Assembly (NCBI GenBank): GCA_000444245.1
Contig: ATSW01001979.1
Location: 1 to 28,599, forward strand
Reading direction: 5' to 3'
Source: Botryllus schlosseri
Taxonomy: Eukaryota; Chordata; Ascidiacea; Stolidobranchia; Styelidae
Length of the DNA stretch: 28,599 nucleotides
In this document: in pieces, positions 1 through 9,821 of the stretch
How positions within the stretch are numbered: position 1 is the stretch's first letter
How the letters are laid out: each line of letters opens with the position of its first letter
Program-made: the position numbers and the translations under genes
Notes under the pieces: generated by a model
Seen by the model: the letters and a program-made list of their open reading frames with translations, nothing else
The model's database searches: none
Told to the model about the DNA's origin: nothing

Positions 1-59
1 CCGCGAATGGATTCAGATGTTGAATGCGGCCCGCGAGCTCAAAAGTTTGCCCACCCCTG
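1..59. mobile_element. Right end of a CAGGGGTGRGCAAACT hAT-like element
   Basis: The first 59 bases match the right end of the complete element at 11204-12335 almost base for base: GCGAATGGA, TCAGATGTTGAATGCGG, CCCGCGAGCTCAAAAGTTT, ending CCCACCCCTG. The left part lies outside the window. The 8 bases after it (GTATAGAT) would be the target duplication, but its partner cannot be seen. Confidence 0.85.
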
Positions 60-533
60 GTATAGATTCAGATTTTACTGTTGTCTGCATCTGTTGGATA
101 TCTAAATTTTGACTGTCTTAAGTTTCGAAAAATAACACATGGGACTCACTAAAATACAATTAAAAAGATGTAACTTTCAAAAGTTCCGTGTAACTCTCAA
201 GCTTCGCATGCTCAAGTAACGCAACCAGGATGGTTAATACGATTTTTTACATGGGAAATATCGCGCACACGACGAATCCTATGTATAGCATTGTAGTGAC
301 TTCGAATAAGTGCTGTAATGACGTCACGAATTTTAAATTGTGACTGAATATAAGTGGCATTTCCACGCGATCGGGTGCTTTAGGGAAGAGTCGCGCGCAG
401 TTTTGTTCCGAACAGCTATAAGCCACGCGCGTCGCCCCGCATTCGCTACCAGTGACGACTTTTCATATGCTTGGAATAATTCTATCAACGAGTTGCCGGA
501 ACATTGATCTTGAAATGAACTATTCCGACAGCG
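60..533. other. Non-coding stretch, no feature recognised
   Basis: I see no convincing coding exon, repeat end or RNA gene here. The missing TM7 exon of the receptor was looked for on the minus strand. No open frame with a hydrophobic helix and an NPxxY-like motif is present, so that exon must lie to the left of the window. Confidence 0.5.
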
Positions 534-544
534 TACTGTATTGT

Positions 545-863
545 GAGGTTACCATATTTTGAGAATTTGCCAGACTTACAATACCGGAGTAAAACCTGGA
601 AAAATCGGTAAATTTATTACGATTTCGTAGTTGGTCGACTAAAAAAAGGTCAACTTTCTAGCTCAACTCCCAAAAGACCCGCCGGACCGTTACTTGAGTA
701 CTGATTTGCCATATTTCAGTTGAATTTTAACATACATTTAACCAAAATCGTCAAAAAAGAGGACAAATTCTGAAAAAAGAGGACATTTGGGCGTCCTACG
801 AGGACACTTTCAAAAATGTTAAAAAAGAGAACAAATCTCTTAAAAGAAGACGTATGGTAACTC
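545..863. mobile_element. Small inverted-repeat element flanked by 11-bp direct repeats
   Basis: The left end reads GAGGTTACCATA and the right end TATGGTAACTC, an inverted pair with one base difference. Both sides are flanked by the same 11 bases, TACTGTATTGT (534-544 and 864-874). The interior has several AAAAAAGAGGAC-like copies and no open frame. The long duplication does not fit hAT (8 bp) and would better suit a MuDR-like element, but an 8-bp reading with extended ends cannot be excluded. Confidence 0.6.
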
Positions 864-950
864 TACTGTATTGTCAATGAAATTTGATTTCTGGACTAAG
901 TAATCACCATATCATAAGCTTTGGCAACATAAAGCTCAAATTATACTCAC

Positions 951-1185
951 GTAGGGTGATCGTGAATGCCGTTACCATGATCAACAACGTTAAAAACACG
1001 GCGATTTCTGGTTGAAGACGCCTCTTCCGACTCCGAGATTTGGAAACGCTATTAATTGAAAAAGCAATGGAGGAAGAGTCTGCGAAGTCCTTATGACCAC
1101 CTCTTGCTTGTTTTTTTCGAAAGAAGAGAGCCGAAGATCGCAGCTTTCGGTATGACACAATGCCAGTTAGTACGCAGAATACTAC
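951..1185 (-). CDS. GPCR exon 5: end of TM5, third intracellular loop, TM6
   Basis: Exon 5 of the rhodopsin-like receptor, 78 codons plus one base. It starts after the acceptor TTTTCCGGCAG (phase 0) and ends at the donor CTAC|GTGAGT (phase 1). It encodes the inner end of TM5 (VVFCVLTGIVSYRKLR), a basic and Ser-rich intracellular loop of about 40 residues (RKKQARGGHK, then SKSRSRKRR), and TM6 (EIAVFLTLLIMVTAFTITL). Aligning the Phe of AFTIT to 6.44 puts Glu at 6.30, which could pair with the Arg of the ERF motif in exon 3, and Leu at 6.48 where most family members have Trp. The basic loop is the expected G-protein contact. The following exon, with TM7, is outside the window, so the gene is partial here. 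Confidence 0.88.
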
Positions 1186-1240
1186 CTGCCGGAAAACCAT
1201 ATTAGAATTAATCTTCTGCATTAAATACAGCGACACCTAC
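1186..1240 (-). other. 55-nt intron 4 of the GPCR gene
   Basis: Reading on the minus strand, ATCATCACA|GTAGGTGTCG opens the intron and TTTTCCGGCAG|GTAGTATTC closes it. An in-frame TAA lies inside, so the open frame needs it removed. Splicing joins PYIIT to VVFCVL in phase 0 and restores a continuous TM5. This is close to the minimal intron size in animals. Confidence 0.82.
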
Positions 1241-1392
1241 TGTGATGATGTACGGTGCGAAAATAGTTATTGATGCATACACCGGACCGCGCCAATCCAG
1301 TGCCGTTGCATTTACATCCGGGGATCGCAGTGTCATCATATGCATCAGGACGGGCGGCTGAAATTGGTATTGGAAATATTCCGCAAAAGCAG
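1241..1392 (-). CDS. GPCR exon 4: second extracellular loop and TM5
   Basis: Exon 4, two bases plus 50 codons. The acceptor is TAATTGCATTACAG (minus strand) and the donor ACA|GTAGGT. It encodes an extracellular loop of about 35 residues (AEYFQYQFQPPVLMHMM, then SPDVNATALDWRG) with one N-glycosylation sequon (NAT), followed by TM5 (GPVYASITIFAPYIIT) with the conserved Pro5.50 in FAPY. The loop contains no cysteine, although nearly all class A receptors have one here for a disulfide to TM3. TM3 in exons 2-3 also lacks its partner, so the pair is absent together. The start phase (2 bases) fits exon 3, which ends with one. Confidence 0.88.
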
Positions 1393-1523
1393 CTGTAATG
1401 CAATTACCATGAGCAATTGAGCATCGACGTGTGATTGAGCGAAATAATTTATGGGAATGGGACTTTTATATTCCACTGTTGATATGTAGCGACTAATCTA
1501 CGATCAAAGGTGATGGGCTAGAG

Positions 1524-2717
1524 CAGGGGTTCTCAAAGGGTGGGCCATGGCCCACTGGTGGGCCACAGAGCATTTTGAGGTGGGCCACAAAGCGATTTAG
1601 AAAATTTTAGAATTAATGTAAGTTTAGTTATATTTGTTCTGGTAAAAGCTTGAAATATATTTATAAACTTTTCATCCGACTGTGATAAGACGTAGTGGCA
1701 CGTATGGAGTCAGCATGGACAAGTCGAAAACAGGAGGGACAGATGGCGGCTTTTTCCACTGGCTATGACAACCTACGGCTAACAGCAACTAAAGTAATTT
1801 CGAGTATATGATAACTGGAAGGTAGGCTAATGAATAAGCAACCAAGTATTCCGGTAGGGTCATATGTCGTATGTCGTTGAAAGGGGGTGCAATAAACTCG
1901 GAATGAAGTGTAAATGATGTAGAGATTTCTGTACTTCGGCAAGTCGTGGTTGTGAAGGCATACTGCACCACCGCAACGAATCGTAATGGATTGAGGATTT
2001 AGCAGAGCGCATTAATCTTTGGAGTCGGTTTAAAATGTCCGGCCTGGAAATCATTGAACATAATGTAAGAGTCACATGAATTGATTGTATCATTGGATTG
2101 AATATTCTGACATCGCAACTTCACTTAGTTTGGTACAAGACATACAATGTACATTGTACGGCATGCATATTAAAAAAATCTTTCTCCACTTCTCTGTAGT
2201 ACTAGCACCCCATTCATTAATGAATTATTTGAAGCTGGTCCATAATGATCATATTATTCCCCACAATCGTGGAACCAAAACCCTCATCACACAGTGAATG
2301 CGGGGATTTGATGATTGTGATTTTTGCGACGCGAATGGAGCAGCGGACAATCATAATATACACATTACGTAGGAGTTTTGGCCTATGATCTACCAGGGAC
2401 GTAATTGCCGCACCCAAACCCCCAATTGGGGGAGCTCGAAGGGGCCCAAGATTATTTCGTTGGGTCCTTTTCGAAGGATATTTATTCAACTCGAACATTT
2501 TCACCGCGCTTCACGCGATTTCATGGCCCTAGAGGTCTAGATTTAAATATCATCAGTCAATTAAGATAAAAATACCCATATTTTAGATAAATAGGCATAT
2601 CGGCGTCGTCGACTACCATGCATTGAACAGGATTATGACTCTAAGATAAGAGGTGGGCCACAGCACATTTTCAAAACGGAAAATGGGCCACGGCCAAGAA
2701 AGGGCTGATAACCCCTG
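1524..2717. mobile_element. Non-autonomous hAT-like element (CAGGGGTTCTCAAAG ends)
   Basis: A 1194-bp element with ends CAGGGGTTCTCAAAGG and GGCTGATAACCCCTG, flanked by the perfect 8-bp duplication GGCTAGAG (1516-1523, 2718-2725). The ends carry GGGCCAC-rich sequence (GTGGGCCACAGAGC on the left, GGGCCACGGCC on the right). No transposase frame is seen. It sits in intron 3 of the receptor gene. A fragment of a different family lies inside at about 2394. Confidence 0.9.
2394..2530. mobile_element. Fragment of the CAGGRCYGTAACWGC family
   Basis: CAGGGACGTAATTGCCGC, a run of C, then GGGGGAGCTCGAAGG and GGCCCAAGATTATTTCG match the left end of the element at 21468. The copy fades out after the TTTTCACCGCGCTTCACGCG hairpin, and no matching right end is seen. 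It is nested in the 1524-2717 element. Confidence 0.65.
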
Positions 2718-2725
2718 GGCTAGAG

Positions 2726-3280
2726 CTTGACTATATACAAAGTTGATTCTCGGGAATACATCAGGTTCTGGCATTTTTCGTAATACGTTATGACGCCATG
2801 TATGAATCGGATGTTTCAAATTTTTACGGCGAGAGGATATAGGATATTATATAGGATAACTTCATTCAGAACACGTTAATTACGCGCGAAACTGGTTGCT
2901 ATACCAGTCAGTTTATTACTATTGGATACAGAAAATCGGGAGTAGGCAATTATAACGAGTTATCCATCGGGCAAAATGGGGTTCACATCAAAAAGTTGTT
3001 AGCGGATATGAATAATCCCAATCTATTAATGAGATAATTTTATGTTGATGTGAAATTGATTAAAGAAACAGAAAAATCGTTATATATACACGCTTTCCAA
3101 TACAGTACAGAGCATTTGCTATTTGAAGTTGTGATTTTGAACAATTTGTGTATGCGCTCGCAGTTTACCTATCCCATACCATGGGTGTAGGTAGACTGTA
3201 GACCATAGCATTTGCTTCTGGACCAGAATATGCAGGCTCAATTCGAAGTTGTGTTTAACCACAACCAGACTCGATTACTC
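2726..3280. other. Intron 3 sequence, nothing recognised
   Basis: AT-rich intronic sequence between transposon copies. It has a short GATATAGGATATTATATAGG degenerate repeat near 2833. I see no coding frame with exon-like features and no element ends. Confidence 0.4.
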
Positions 3281-3580
3281 ATGGATCAGTCGCGAGACAC
3301 GAGCAGTGATGGGGAGTCGCAGTTAGAGGCGCGAGTCGGAGTAGGAAGTGCGGAACACTTCAGGCCGCTTATAGGATCCGGAGCCGGAGTCATACTTTTC
3401 AATTTGTTGAAATGGGGAGTTGAACTCGCGAGATTCGATATTATGAAGCAGATAGCCAGATTCTTGACTTGCAGCACGTTTGTACGTATGCCGGGTTTGT
3501 GAGTAAGTACTGAAGTCGTCGACACAATTGATCAGGAGTCCGGAATCAGAGTCGTGGCACAATTTTGCAAACTCCCAGTT
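3281..3580. mobile_element. Degenerate GAGTCGGAGT-rich element remnant
   Basis: Repeated GAGTCG/GGAGTC units (GCGAGTCGGAGTAGG, CCGGAGCCGGAGTC, CAGGAGTCCGGAATCAGAG) resemble the subterminal arrays of hAT-like elements. A likely right end of the same element, TGTCACTCCAGAGCCCTG, occurs at about 5858-5875 after the 3648-5736 insertion, with more GAGTCG units at 5755-5850. The left terminus was not found. The 96-residue open frame here is repeat-derived, not a gene. Confidence 0.45.
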
Positions 3581-3647
3581 GAATATTAATTTCGAGGTAT
3601 AGCCTTTATTTGATTCGGTTATACAGTATACAGCATACGGTATGCAT

Positions 3648-5736
3648 CATATGTTCTTAAAGTATGGGTCGTGAGGGGTATAATTTGAGCCGCGACAGCA
3701 CCAGAGCGATCTTATAGTAGCCTTAGTATGTCAAATTTGTTGAATTTCTTTCAACGAAAAATTTCTTCGCGCCTAGCGCGATCAACTGTGGTCAGTTTGT
3801 ACTCGTTTGAAGTCATTGTGTTGGGTACTAAAGCCAATCAACCTTTATATTACGCAAATCAGTTTCAATTCATGATAAGGTATGTCCGACATTAGTTTGT
3901 CTAGAAAACACCATCGAATACTGTCTGTAGGCTATGCTTTATTTTAGGGTGTTAAACAAGCGGGTGCGGGACTATGGTACCCAGGTATTTCGAGGCCAAC
4001 CCCCTCCGTGCCCGAACACGTGTATACATGAAGTTTTGGCCATTACACGGCTGGCCAAAGTGGGGAGCCAAGAAGATTTGCGGTGATAAAACCTTGGCCA
4101 AAATGACAGTCGCTCGTTGGTAAAACCTTGGATATTGATATGTCCGGCCGTCGAAATGGTCGGCGCCGGCACAGTTCCGTCCTTGAAATCTGAGTAGACA
4201 GTGGTACAAACAGAGGTGGTCAGTAACGTGGTACTTCTACTTTTTTGAAGTACTCAAGTAGTTTTTTCCGCTACTTGGCTACTCACTCAAGTGGATCTAA
4301 TTTCCCGCTACTTCGTAATATTTTGTGATCTACTTACTTACTTTTCGCTATTTTCAGTTTGTCAAGTAGAATTAGTTTAATCCTCCAATCAGAAAGATAG
4401 CCTGAGGAATTGAATTTCGTGGCTGTTTTCACGGAGTATCAACATTTAATATACATAAAAGTTGAGTAAAGCTCAGAATTTTGTCGCGCTTCGCGCACAG
4501 TAGACTGATATGATTTCACGAACGTATCAGTGAATGTAATTTAGGTAGCGGGTTGCGTGGTTCCGTTCACACCGCATTATTGTCGCCCATTGTCGCCCGA
4601 TATTTCAGCACAGTAAATATGACCCATCATAGCGTTTGAAACTACCATTTCATAATCTCACGATTACCTATCATATCGTAATCTAGCAGCCCATGGCGTG
4701 TCCTAATCTGGAAAAGTGGACTCTGACTTTTTCTTAACTTTACACCTGTTTTAGCATACCACTGTTGAAAATTTCTGGAGAAAAGACATGATATATATTA
4801 CCGCTTTTTAGAAATAGCATTTATATTTCTCTTTCAATTCCCAGTATAATACTTTGAGTTCTAATTAGTTCCAGTTCTTTTGTCTGGAGAACATGCATGT
4901 TGAAGTAAAAAAGCAAGTATGTAGTAATGTCTCTATTTTCCGAAAATAAAGCTACACTATGAGGCATTTTTACAATCAGCCAAATTTTTTATTAACGTTT
5001 ACTAATCGCGCAAAGTTTTAACACCCTATCCGACACCACTTGTTTATGTTGCTCTTCGGCCACACTACGGGTCTTATAATATGGGGAAGGGCGCCATGCT
5101 ATGATATTTTATAAATCGGGGTGTTCGAGTAAACACAGGAATAGTATCGCATTCCCATATCAATGCCATCATTTTCATCCCATGATGCGAATGAGTGCTT
5201 ATGCTGTCGAAAATTTATACCTGTTGGTATGCATCAATATGAATCAAACTCTGCACCTTTCGCATAGCTCAATTTGCATATTTTGGCAGTCTATGCGAAC
5301 GAATTACGATAGTTTTCACAACTAGCCTACTTAATTACTTCAGTAGATTTAAAGTCAGTCAATTCTACTTCTACTTTAAGTAGTTTTAGATGGCTTTTAA
5401 AACGACAACTTCTACTCGTATTTGAGCAGATTTTTGCGTCGCTACTTCTACTTCTATACTTGAGTGGCTTTCTTGACTACTTCGACTCCCTATGGAGTAC
5501 AAATGCGATGCGCAGAGGAAATAATGCACCCTGATTTGAAATAGCATGCGACAGAAATGTTTCATAGAGCTGTTTTGTGTACAATCGTCGTCTGCGCGTC
5601 CTATATGTCATACATGCCCGTACAAACGTAGTATACTATATTAGGAATGCATTCTTTGTGATGGGTGAGACTTGGGTCGCGAGATGTCACTAAACTCAGA
5701 TTTGGGTCGCGGCCAAAAATGTTGTAAGAATCACTG
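3648..5736. mobile_element. hAT-like element with GGGTCGCG subterminal motifs, itself interrupted
   Basis: The left part (TTCTTAAAGTATGGGTCGTG, then GAGCCGCGACAGCACCAG) and the right part (TTGGGTCGCGAGATG, TTGGGTCGCGGCC, ending GAATCACTG) match the two halves of the copy at 16224-16663. The right end, read in reverse, begins CAGTGATTCTTACAAC. The 4211-5494 element is inserted in the middle. A clean target duplication was not found, so the left boundary is approximate. Confidence 0.65.
4211..5494. mobile_element. CAGAGGTGGTCA family, copy A
   Basis: It starts CAGAGGTGGTCAGTAACG and ends GACTACTTCGACTCCCTATG. Both ends carry ACTTCTACTT/CTCAAGTAG arrays. The flanks GGTACAAA and AGTACAAA (4203-4210, 5496-5503) look like an 8-bp duplication with one change. 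It shares its whole interior with the copies at 18764, 25245 and 27062: ATCCCATGATGCG, TATGCATCAATATGAATC, a hairpin CGCGCTTCGCGC near 4490, and GGTAGCGGGTT. No transposase is seen. It lies in intron 3 of the receptor, inside the 3648-5736 element. Confidence 0.85.
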
Positions 5737-5875
5737 GATTACACCGTAAGATTTGAGTCGAAATCCTGTTCATGTAAGAGCCACAGACTGAGATGTGAGT
5801 CGGAGTAAGAGTCTCAATTCGGAATCGCATGAATCGAGAGTGGACTCACATATATATTTTGTCACTCCAGAGCCC

Positions 5876-6183
5876 TGATTACTATTGGCCGTGTCACATC
5901 CCCCCGTAGATTCCTAGTCTGAGGTAGATACCTTTATTGTGACAGTATTCAAGTCGAGCGTTTCGAGAACTATGTGATGTGATTCAATTCTGGCCATATA
6001 TTCCGCAGTTAAATGCCACGTGATGTACAATGTGCATATATTGGCCACCAATCAGTAGACACCAATACAGGTATCACAGCAAAACACGGATACAACCAAA
6101 TTCTGTCGGCGAAAACTATAATTTCTGATCACCACCACAATACATGTATAAATAGTATATATGTCTTTAACAATTCTACTTAC
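5876..6183. other. Intron 3 sequence next to exon 3, nothing recognised
   Basis: This is the start of intron 3 on the minus strand, following the donor at 6183. I see no repeat ends or open frames of note. Confidence 0.4.
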
Positions 6184-6331
6184 CAGGTGTGAAAGCGCAA
6201 GTGACCGATACAGTCCAAATACCAGCAAGGATTGCAGCAACAGTCTTACTACTTCTTTTCATATGCCAAACGGACCACTTTATTGCCACGAATCTTTCAA
6301 TGCTCAAAAACATCAGATGCAGCAGCGAAGC
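6184..6331 (-). CDS. GPCR exon 3: cytoplasmic half of TM3, ERF motif, TM4
   Basis: Exon 3, 49 codons plus one base. The acceptor is ACTATTTTGCAG and the donor ACACCTG|GTAAGT. It encodes the inner part of TM3 (ASLLHLMFLSIERFVAIKW), where ERF stands at the DRY position, then intracellular loop 2 (SVWHMKRSSK) and TM4 (TVAAILAGIWTVSVTCAF) with the conserved Trp4.50. It joins exon 2 in phase 0 and exon 4 in phase 1 without a stop. Counting 25 residues back from the Arg3.50 reaches an Ala in exon 2 instead of the usual Cys3.25. The family is not recognised beyond class A GPCR. Confidence 0.92.
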
Positions 6332-6354
6332 CTGCAAAATAGTAATTACAGTAT

Positions 6355-6480
6355 ACTCAAGTAATCGCAATCAATTGTATTAATTAATAAGTCCGAAGTA
6401 ATAGTAATCGTAATCGACTTGCGCGATCTTGCTGCAATCTTGATCGTAATCGCGTGATTCGGAAGTAATCGATATTGACG
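6355..6480. mobile_element. TAATCG-array fragment next to exon 3
   Basis: AAGTAATCGCAATC, TAGTAATCGTAATCGAC and AAGTAATCG units match the subterminal arrays of the 7283-9779 element. The fragment stops about 25 nt upstream of the exon 3 acceptor. It is diverged and has no clear ends or duplication. Confidence 0.6.
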
Positions 6481-6489
6481 AGCAAAAGA

Positions 6490-7270
6490 AAATTGTGAAC
6501 CCTTCAATGAATATAACACAAATATTTATAGAAATTTTTTTATCGATAATAATGATTAACTGAACTTCAAGCATTTTAACACCAAAAATCAAGGAATTTT
6601 CACATTTATTGTTTAAAAATATTGCGCGAATGGAGAGGTGAGGCTTGTGATAACGCAATTCATCATAAACAGCTCAGAATTTATAATAATTGGTATTAAT
6701 CGAATGATATTGTCACACTGATTCCGAAAATCTAAACATTGCTTACGTCAGAGCATCAGAAATCCCATCGAAATCACCAAGAAATGTGAGATTCGGTTTT
6801 GTTATGTACAATGACAGCGCAGAATAACAATGACAAAAGGTGAGGCACATACGAGATGGATTTGCCTCACTTACTGTTAGCTATCAATAAGAGGTACAAT
6901 GCGATAGGTACAATGCGATGTCCACTTCGCAAACCGACTGTGTACTATGAATCGTGTATAGTTACGACGGCCAACACGTATTGCAGAGCAAATCCATTCC
7001 CTTACTGACGTAGCTGTTATGTATTTTCTATCCATACCTATACCTACAATTTTGGATAGGTATAGTTGCTTCTTCGTAGCCTGTGTGTGAAGAGCGCTAA
7101 TGTGATAAGAAACAAGTCGCCAACTGAATCAGCTACGTTTTGGGTATATATATTTGTAAATCGGACTCTTAAGTGGTCAGTACCTCACCAGCCATCAACC
7201 TCGCCGCACGTCTCTGGATATACAAGTAGGCGTGAATCGACATCATTCGAGCACGGATCGAATTTCGAGA
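6490..7270. other. Intron 2 sequence, nothing recognised
   Basis: No element ends, RNA genes or exon-like frames seen. There is a short tandem duplication of GGTACAATGCGAT at about 6892-6920. The 76-residue plus-strand frame at 7066-7296 has no recognisable features and runs into the transposon start. Confidence 0.4.
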
Positions 7271-8084
7271 CATACTTGGGACCAGACATGGGGTAATCGC
7301 GATTAGTAATCGTAATCGATTACGACGATTACAGCATTTTCAAGTAATCGTAATCGCAATCGATTACATTCGAAAAAAATCCAAAGTAATCGTAATCGTA
7401 ATCGACTACTTCACATATCTAATCGATTTCTTTGTGAAAGAACGATTACTTTTTATTTGTACAATGCATATGACATAACCGATACCGAACATTCGTGAAC
7501 AAGGAAGAGATATTCTACCAGGTTATTGATAGCGCAAACGGTTGATTTTCAAGCGCCACTGCTCATTATTACGTCAGAAGTATGAGCTTTGCTCGTCTTT
7601 GCGTAAGAAGTATCCACACGTAGTAAATATATATTCGATGTACATTGTTGTGTGATTGTTAGAATAGTGTAAGCCATGACGTATATCAGGTTGTCAATAC
7701 GTTCCAGACGCCACTACCTCTGCCTAGTTTCTAATAGTAACTTATGTATTAATGTTTGGTTATGCTTAGTTAAACGCAGTTTGACCGTTGCTGCTAGGCG
7801 AGCAGTAGGCCTATCTATGTAGTATACGTATGTATTGTACGTAGGCTACACCGGACAAAGATTTGAAATTTTGTTCTCGTCAAATAAAACATTACGATGG
7901 CTAAAATCAGCAGTATCTGTATTAGGCGGAAGGTATAGAATTTTAAGTTCACTCTACCTTATTCACACATGACTCTACTTGAAACGGGCGCCTATCGGTA
8001 TTTCACAATTCTTCACTCGACATTTATACCTGTCGCCATAGCCATTCGCTTATACACCATGTTAGCGTGGGTTGTAGGTACAAT

Positions 8085-9428
8085 CAGGACCAAAACAGCA
8101 ATTCGTCCCCCACTCCAAACGTTGGTATTGGTAGGGTTGTAACCAAGTCACAATGTTACAAGTCACAAGTCAATATCACTTTTATGGTTTTGACTCGAGT
8201 CAGGTCGAGTCATTTTCAATTCACCCCCGAGTCAAGTCCGAGTCCAAGTCAGCTAGTATAGGGTCGAGTCCGAGTCATAGTGTTTGACTCAACTACGAGT
8301 CCAAGTCGTGATGTTCACAGATCAGTTTTCAGATCAATCCGGTTCAACCAACTTTTTTAACTCTGCTCGAGTGATATAGAATGGATCGTATTCATAATAT
8401 AGTAATTTTTATCAGTTTTCATAGTTTACAGCCCTATTTCCATGTACCAGGACTGCATGATCAATGATCATAGAAGAAATACAAATATTGTGGTAACTTT
8501 ACTATTCTTCGAAGTTACATGGAAAGTCTGTCTTGGCCGTTCTAGTCTCGAGTCATATGACTTGGTTCGAGTCATGCAAAATGACTCGAGTACAAGTCGA
8601 GTCAATACAAAAATTGACTCGAGTCGAGGCAATTTACGCATTTGAAAAAATGACTCAAGTCTAGTCACCAAAAAATCGCGACTCGAGTCATTACAACTCT
8701 GGGTATTGGGGCCCCATGGTGGTCAGTTTTCAAGTTGATGACTGAATTTCGTCATAATATTGGTAATTGCATTATATTGGTATTCATTCAGATTTACCCG
8801 TAGAGCCGGGGGCACGTAATTCATAATTATAGCATCCGGTATGTTGTTATAATTACTTTATTGTATGTTGTGAATTCGTGACCTCCCGCCTTTTATATAA
8901 TCAAAAGATACTGTAGTCGCCCAAACGTAGCAGACTAAAAGAAAATTTTCGTGAGACGCACACACAAATTGTCATGTCTTCATTCTTCTGTGGGTGCCCC
9001 TGCTAGCATTTGCATTGTTGGGGCTCAGATTGAAGGGACTGGATTATTCGTCACGCCCACAGAGCGCGGCTACTGACAATGGACACATACCCAAAGTTTT
9101 GGCCAAGGTCATTCTTCGGTAGCACACTTTGTGGAGTTGCATGTTGGCCTAAATTGCAGACGTCTTTTGGTGTGTCGTGGCGGGGTAGTGACGGCCACCG
9201 AAATGCATATTCCTATAAATTATGCATGGTTTTTTTTCTTGAGGGGGAGAGATATGCATTTCAAAATCAAGCTATTTAGAGACATTAAATCCCGAAGCTC
9301 GAAGAAAATTTTCAAGTTAATTAACTCTCTTGAATTTATTATTATAATTTATGTTGATTTACGAAATACTTAGGAGTCCCCTTAGAGCTCGCTCCTGGTC
9401 CTATTGGGGAGTGGCAGTTACGGACTTG
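8085..9428. mobile_element. CAGGRCYGTAACWGC family, copy nested in 7283-9779
   Basis: The left end CAGGACCAAAACAGCAATTCG and the right end GGCAGTTACGGACTTG match, in inverted order, the ends of the 21468-22781 element. GAGCTCGCTCC and a C/G-rich stretch lie just inside. The flanks GGTACAAT and GCAAGAAT agree at only 5 of 8 bases, so the duplication is worn or a boundary is off. It is split by the insertion at 8132-8701. Interior similarity to 14778-15495 (TCAGATTTACC near 8790; GGGGCTCAGATTG near 9020) supports the family. Confidence 0.7.
8132..8701. mobile_element. 570-bp hAT-like element with GACTCGAGTC arrays
   Basis: Ends TAGGGTTGTAACCAAGTC and GACTCGAGTCATTACAACTCTG, flanked by the perfect 8-bp duplication GGTATTGG (8124-8131, 8702-8709). 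Both ends are dense in GAGTCAAGTC/GACTCGAGTC units. It is the same family as the insert at 27517-28110. The open frames here are by-products of the arrays. Confidence 0.92.
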
Positions 9429-9821
9429 GCAAGAATGCAAATCGTTGGGTGCGACGAATAGTCCTGCATGGAGTTGATCAATGGGTGCATTATGACGTAA
9501 CAAGCAAATGACGTATGATTAATAAAGAAAGTTGTTATCTCATTAGACCTTATTTTCATCGCAAGTCTTATATTGTCTTCCAATATCTCCAATATATTAG
9601 TTCTAAGAAGCAAAACAAATGTAATCGTGAGTAATCGTGATTACTTTTGAAATGTAATCGTAATCGTAATCGACTACTTCCTGATTTTGCTGTAATCGTA
9701 ATCGTAATCGTAATCGCGGGATTCACAAGTAATCGTAATCGCAATCGATTACATTCGTGAAGTAATCACCCCATGTCTGCTTGGGACGAATAAACCGAAT
9801 ATTCAATAGTGTTGTTCTCAC

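Larger units (their letters stand above)
7283..9779. mobile_element. 2.5-kb hAT-like element with TAATCG arrays at both ends
   Basis: Inverted ends CAGACATGGGGTAATC and TAATCACCCCATGTCTG, flanked by the perfect 8-bp duplication CTTGGGAC (7275-7282, 9780-9787). Within each end, GTAATCGTAATCGATTAC-type units are tandemly arranged for about 130-170 bp (7296-7420 and 9612-9770). The interior holds another element (8085-9428) and shows no transposase. It occupies most of receptor intron 2. Confidence 0.92.

Noticed and set aside
3212-3502. 96-residue plus-strand open frame
   Set aside because: It comes from GAGTCGGAGT repeat sequence and is also open on the other strand. No domain or splice context.
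3947-5030. TTAGGGTGTTAAAC at about 3946 and GTTTTAACACCCTA at about 5014 look like inverted ends of another element
   Set aside because: The interval crosses the boundary of copy A (4211-5494) and so cannot be a nested insertion. The 5014 sequence has a counterpart inside copy C (about 25705-25725), so it belongs to that family. The match is taken as chance or a minor homology.
2917-5886. ATTACTATTGG occurs at about 2917 and again at about 5876, just after a possible transposon end
   Set aside because: It could be a target duplication of a large element, but the sequence after the left copy (ATACAGAAAATCGGG) bears no resemblance to the inverted right end (CAGGGCTCTGGAGTG).
7290-9770. Regularly spaced TAATCG and GACTCGAGTC units as possible CRISPR-like or satellite arrays
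   Set aside because: The units are about 6-10 bp with no unique spacers and lie only inside transposon ends. The genome is animal.
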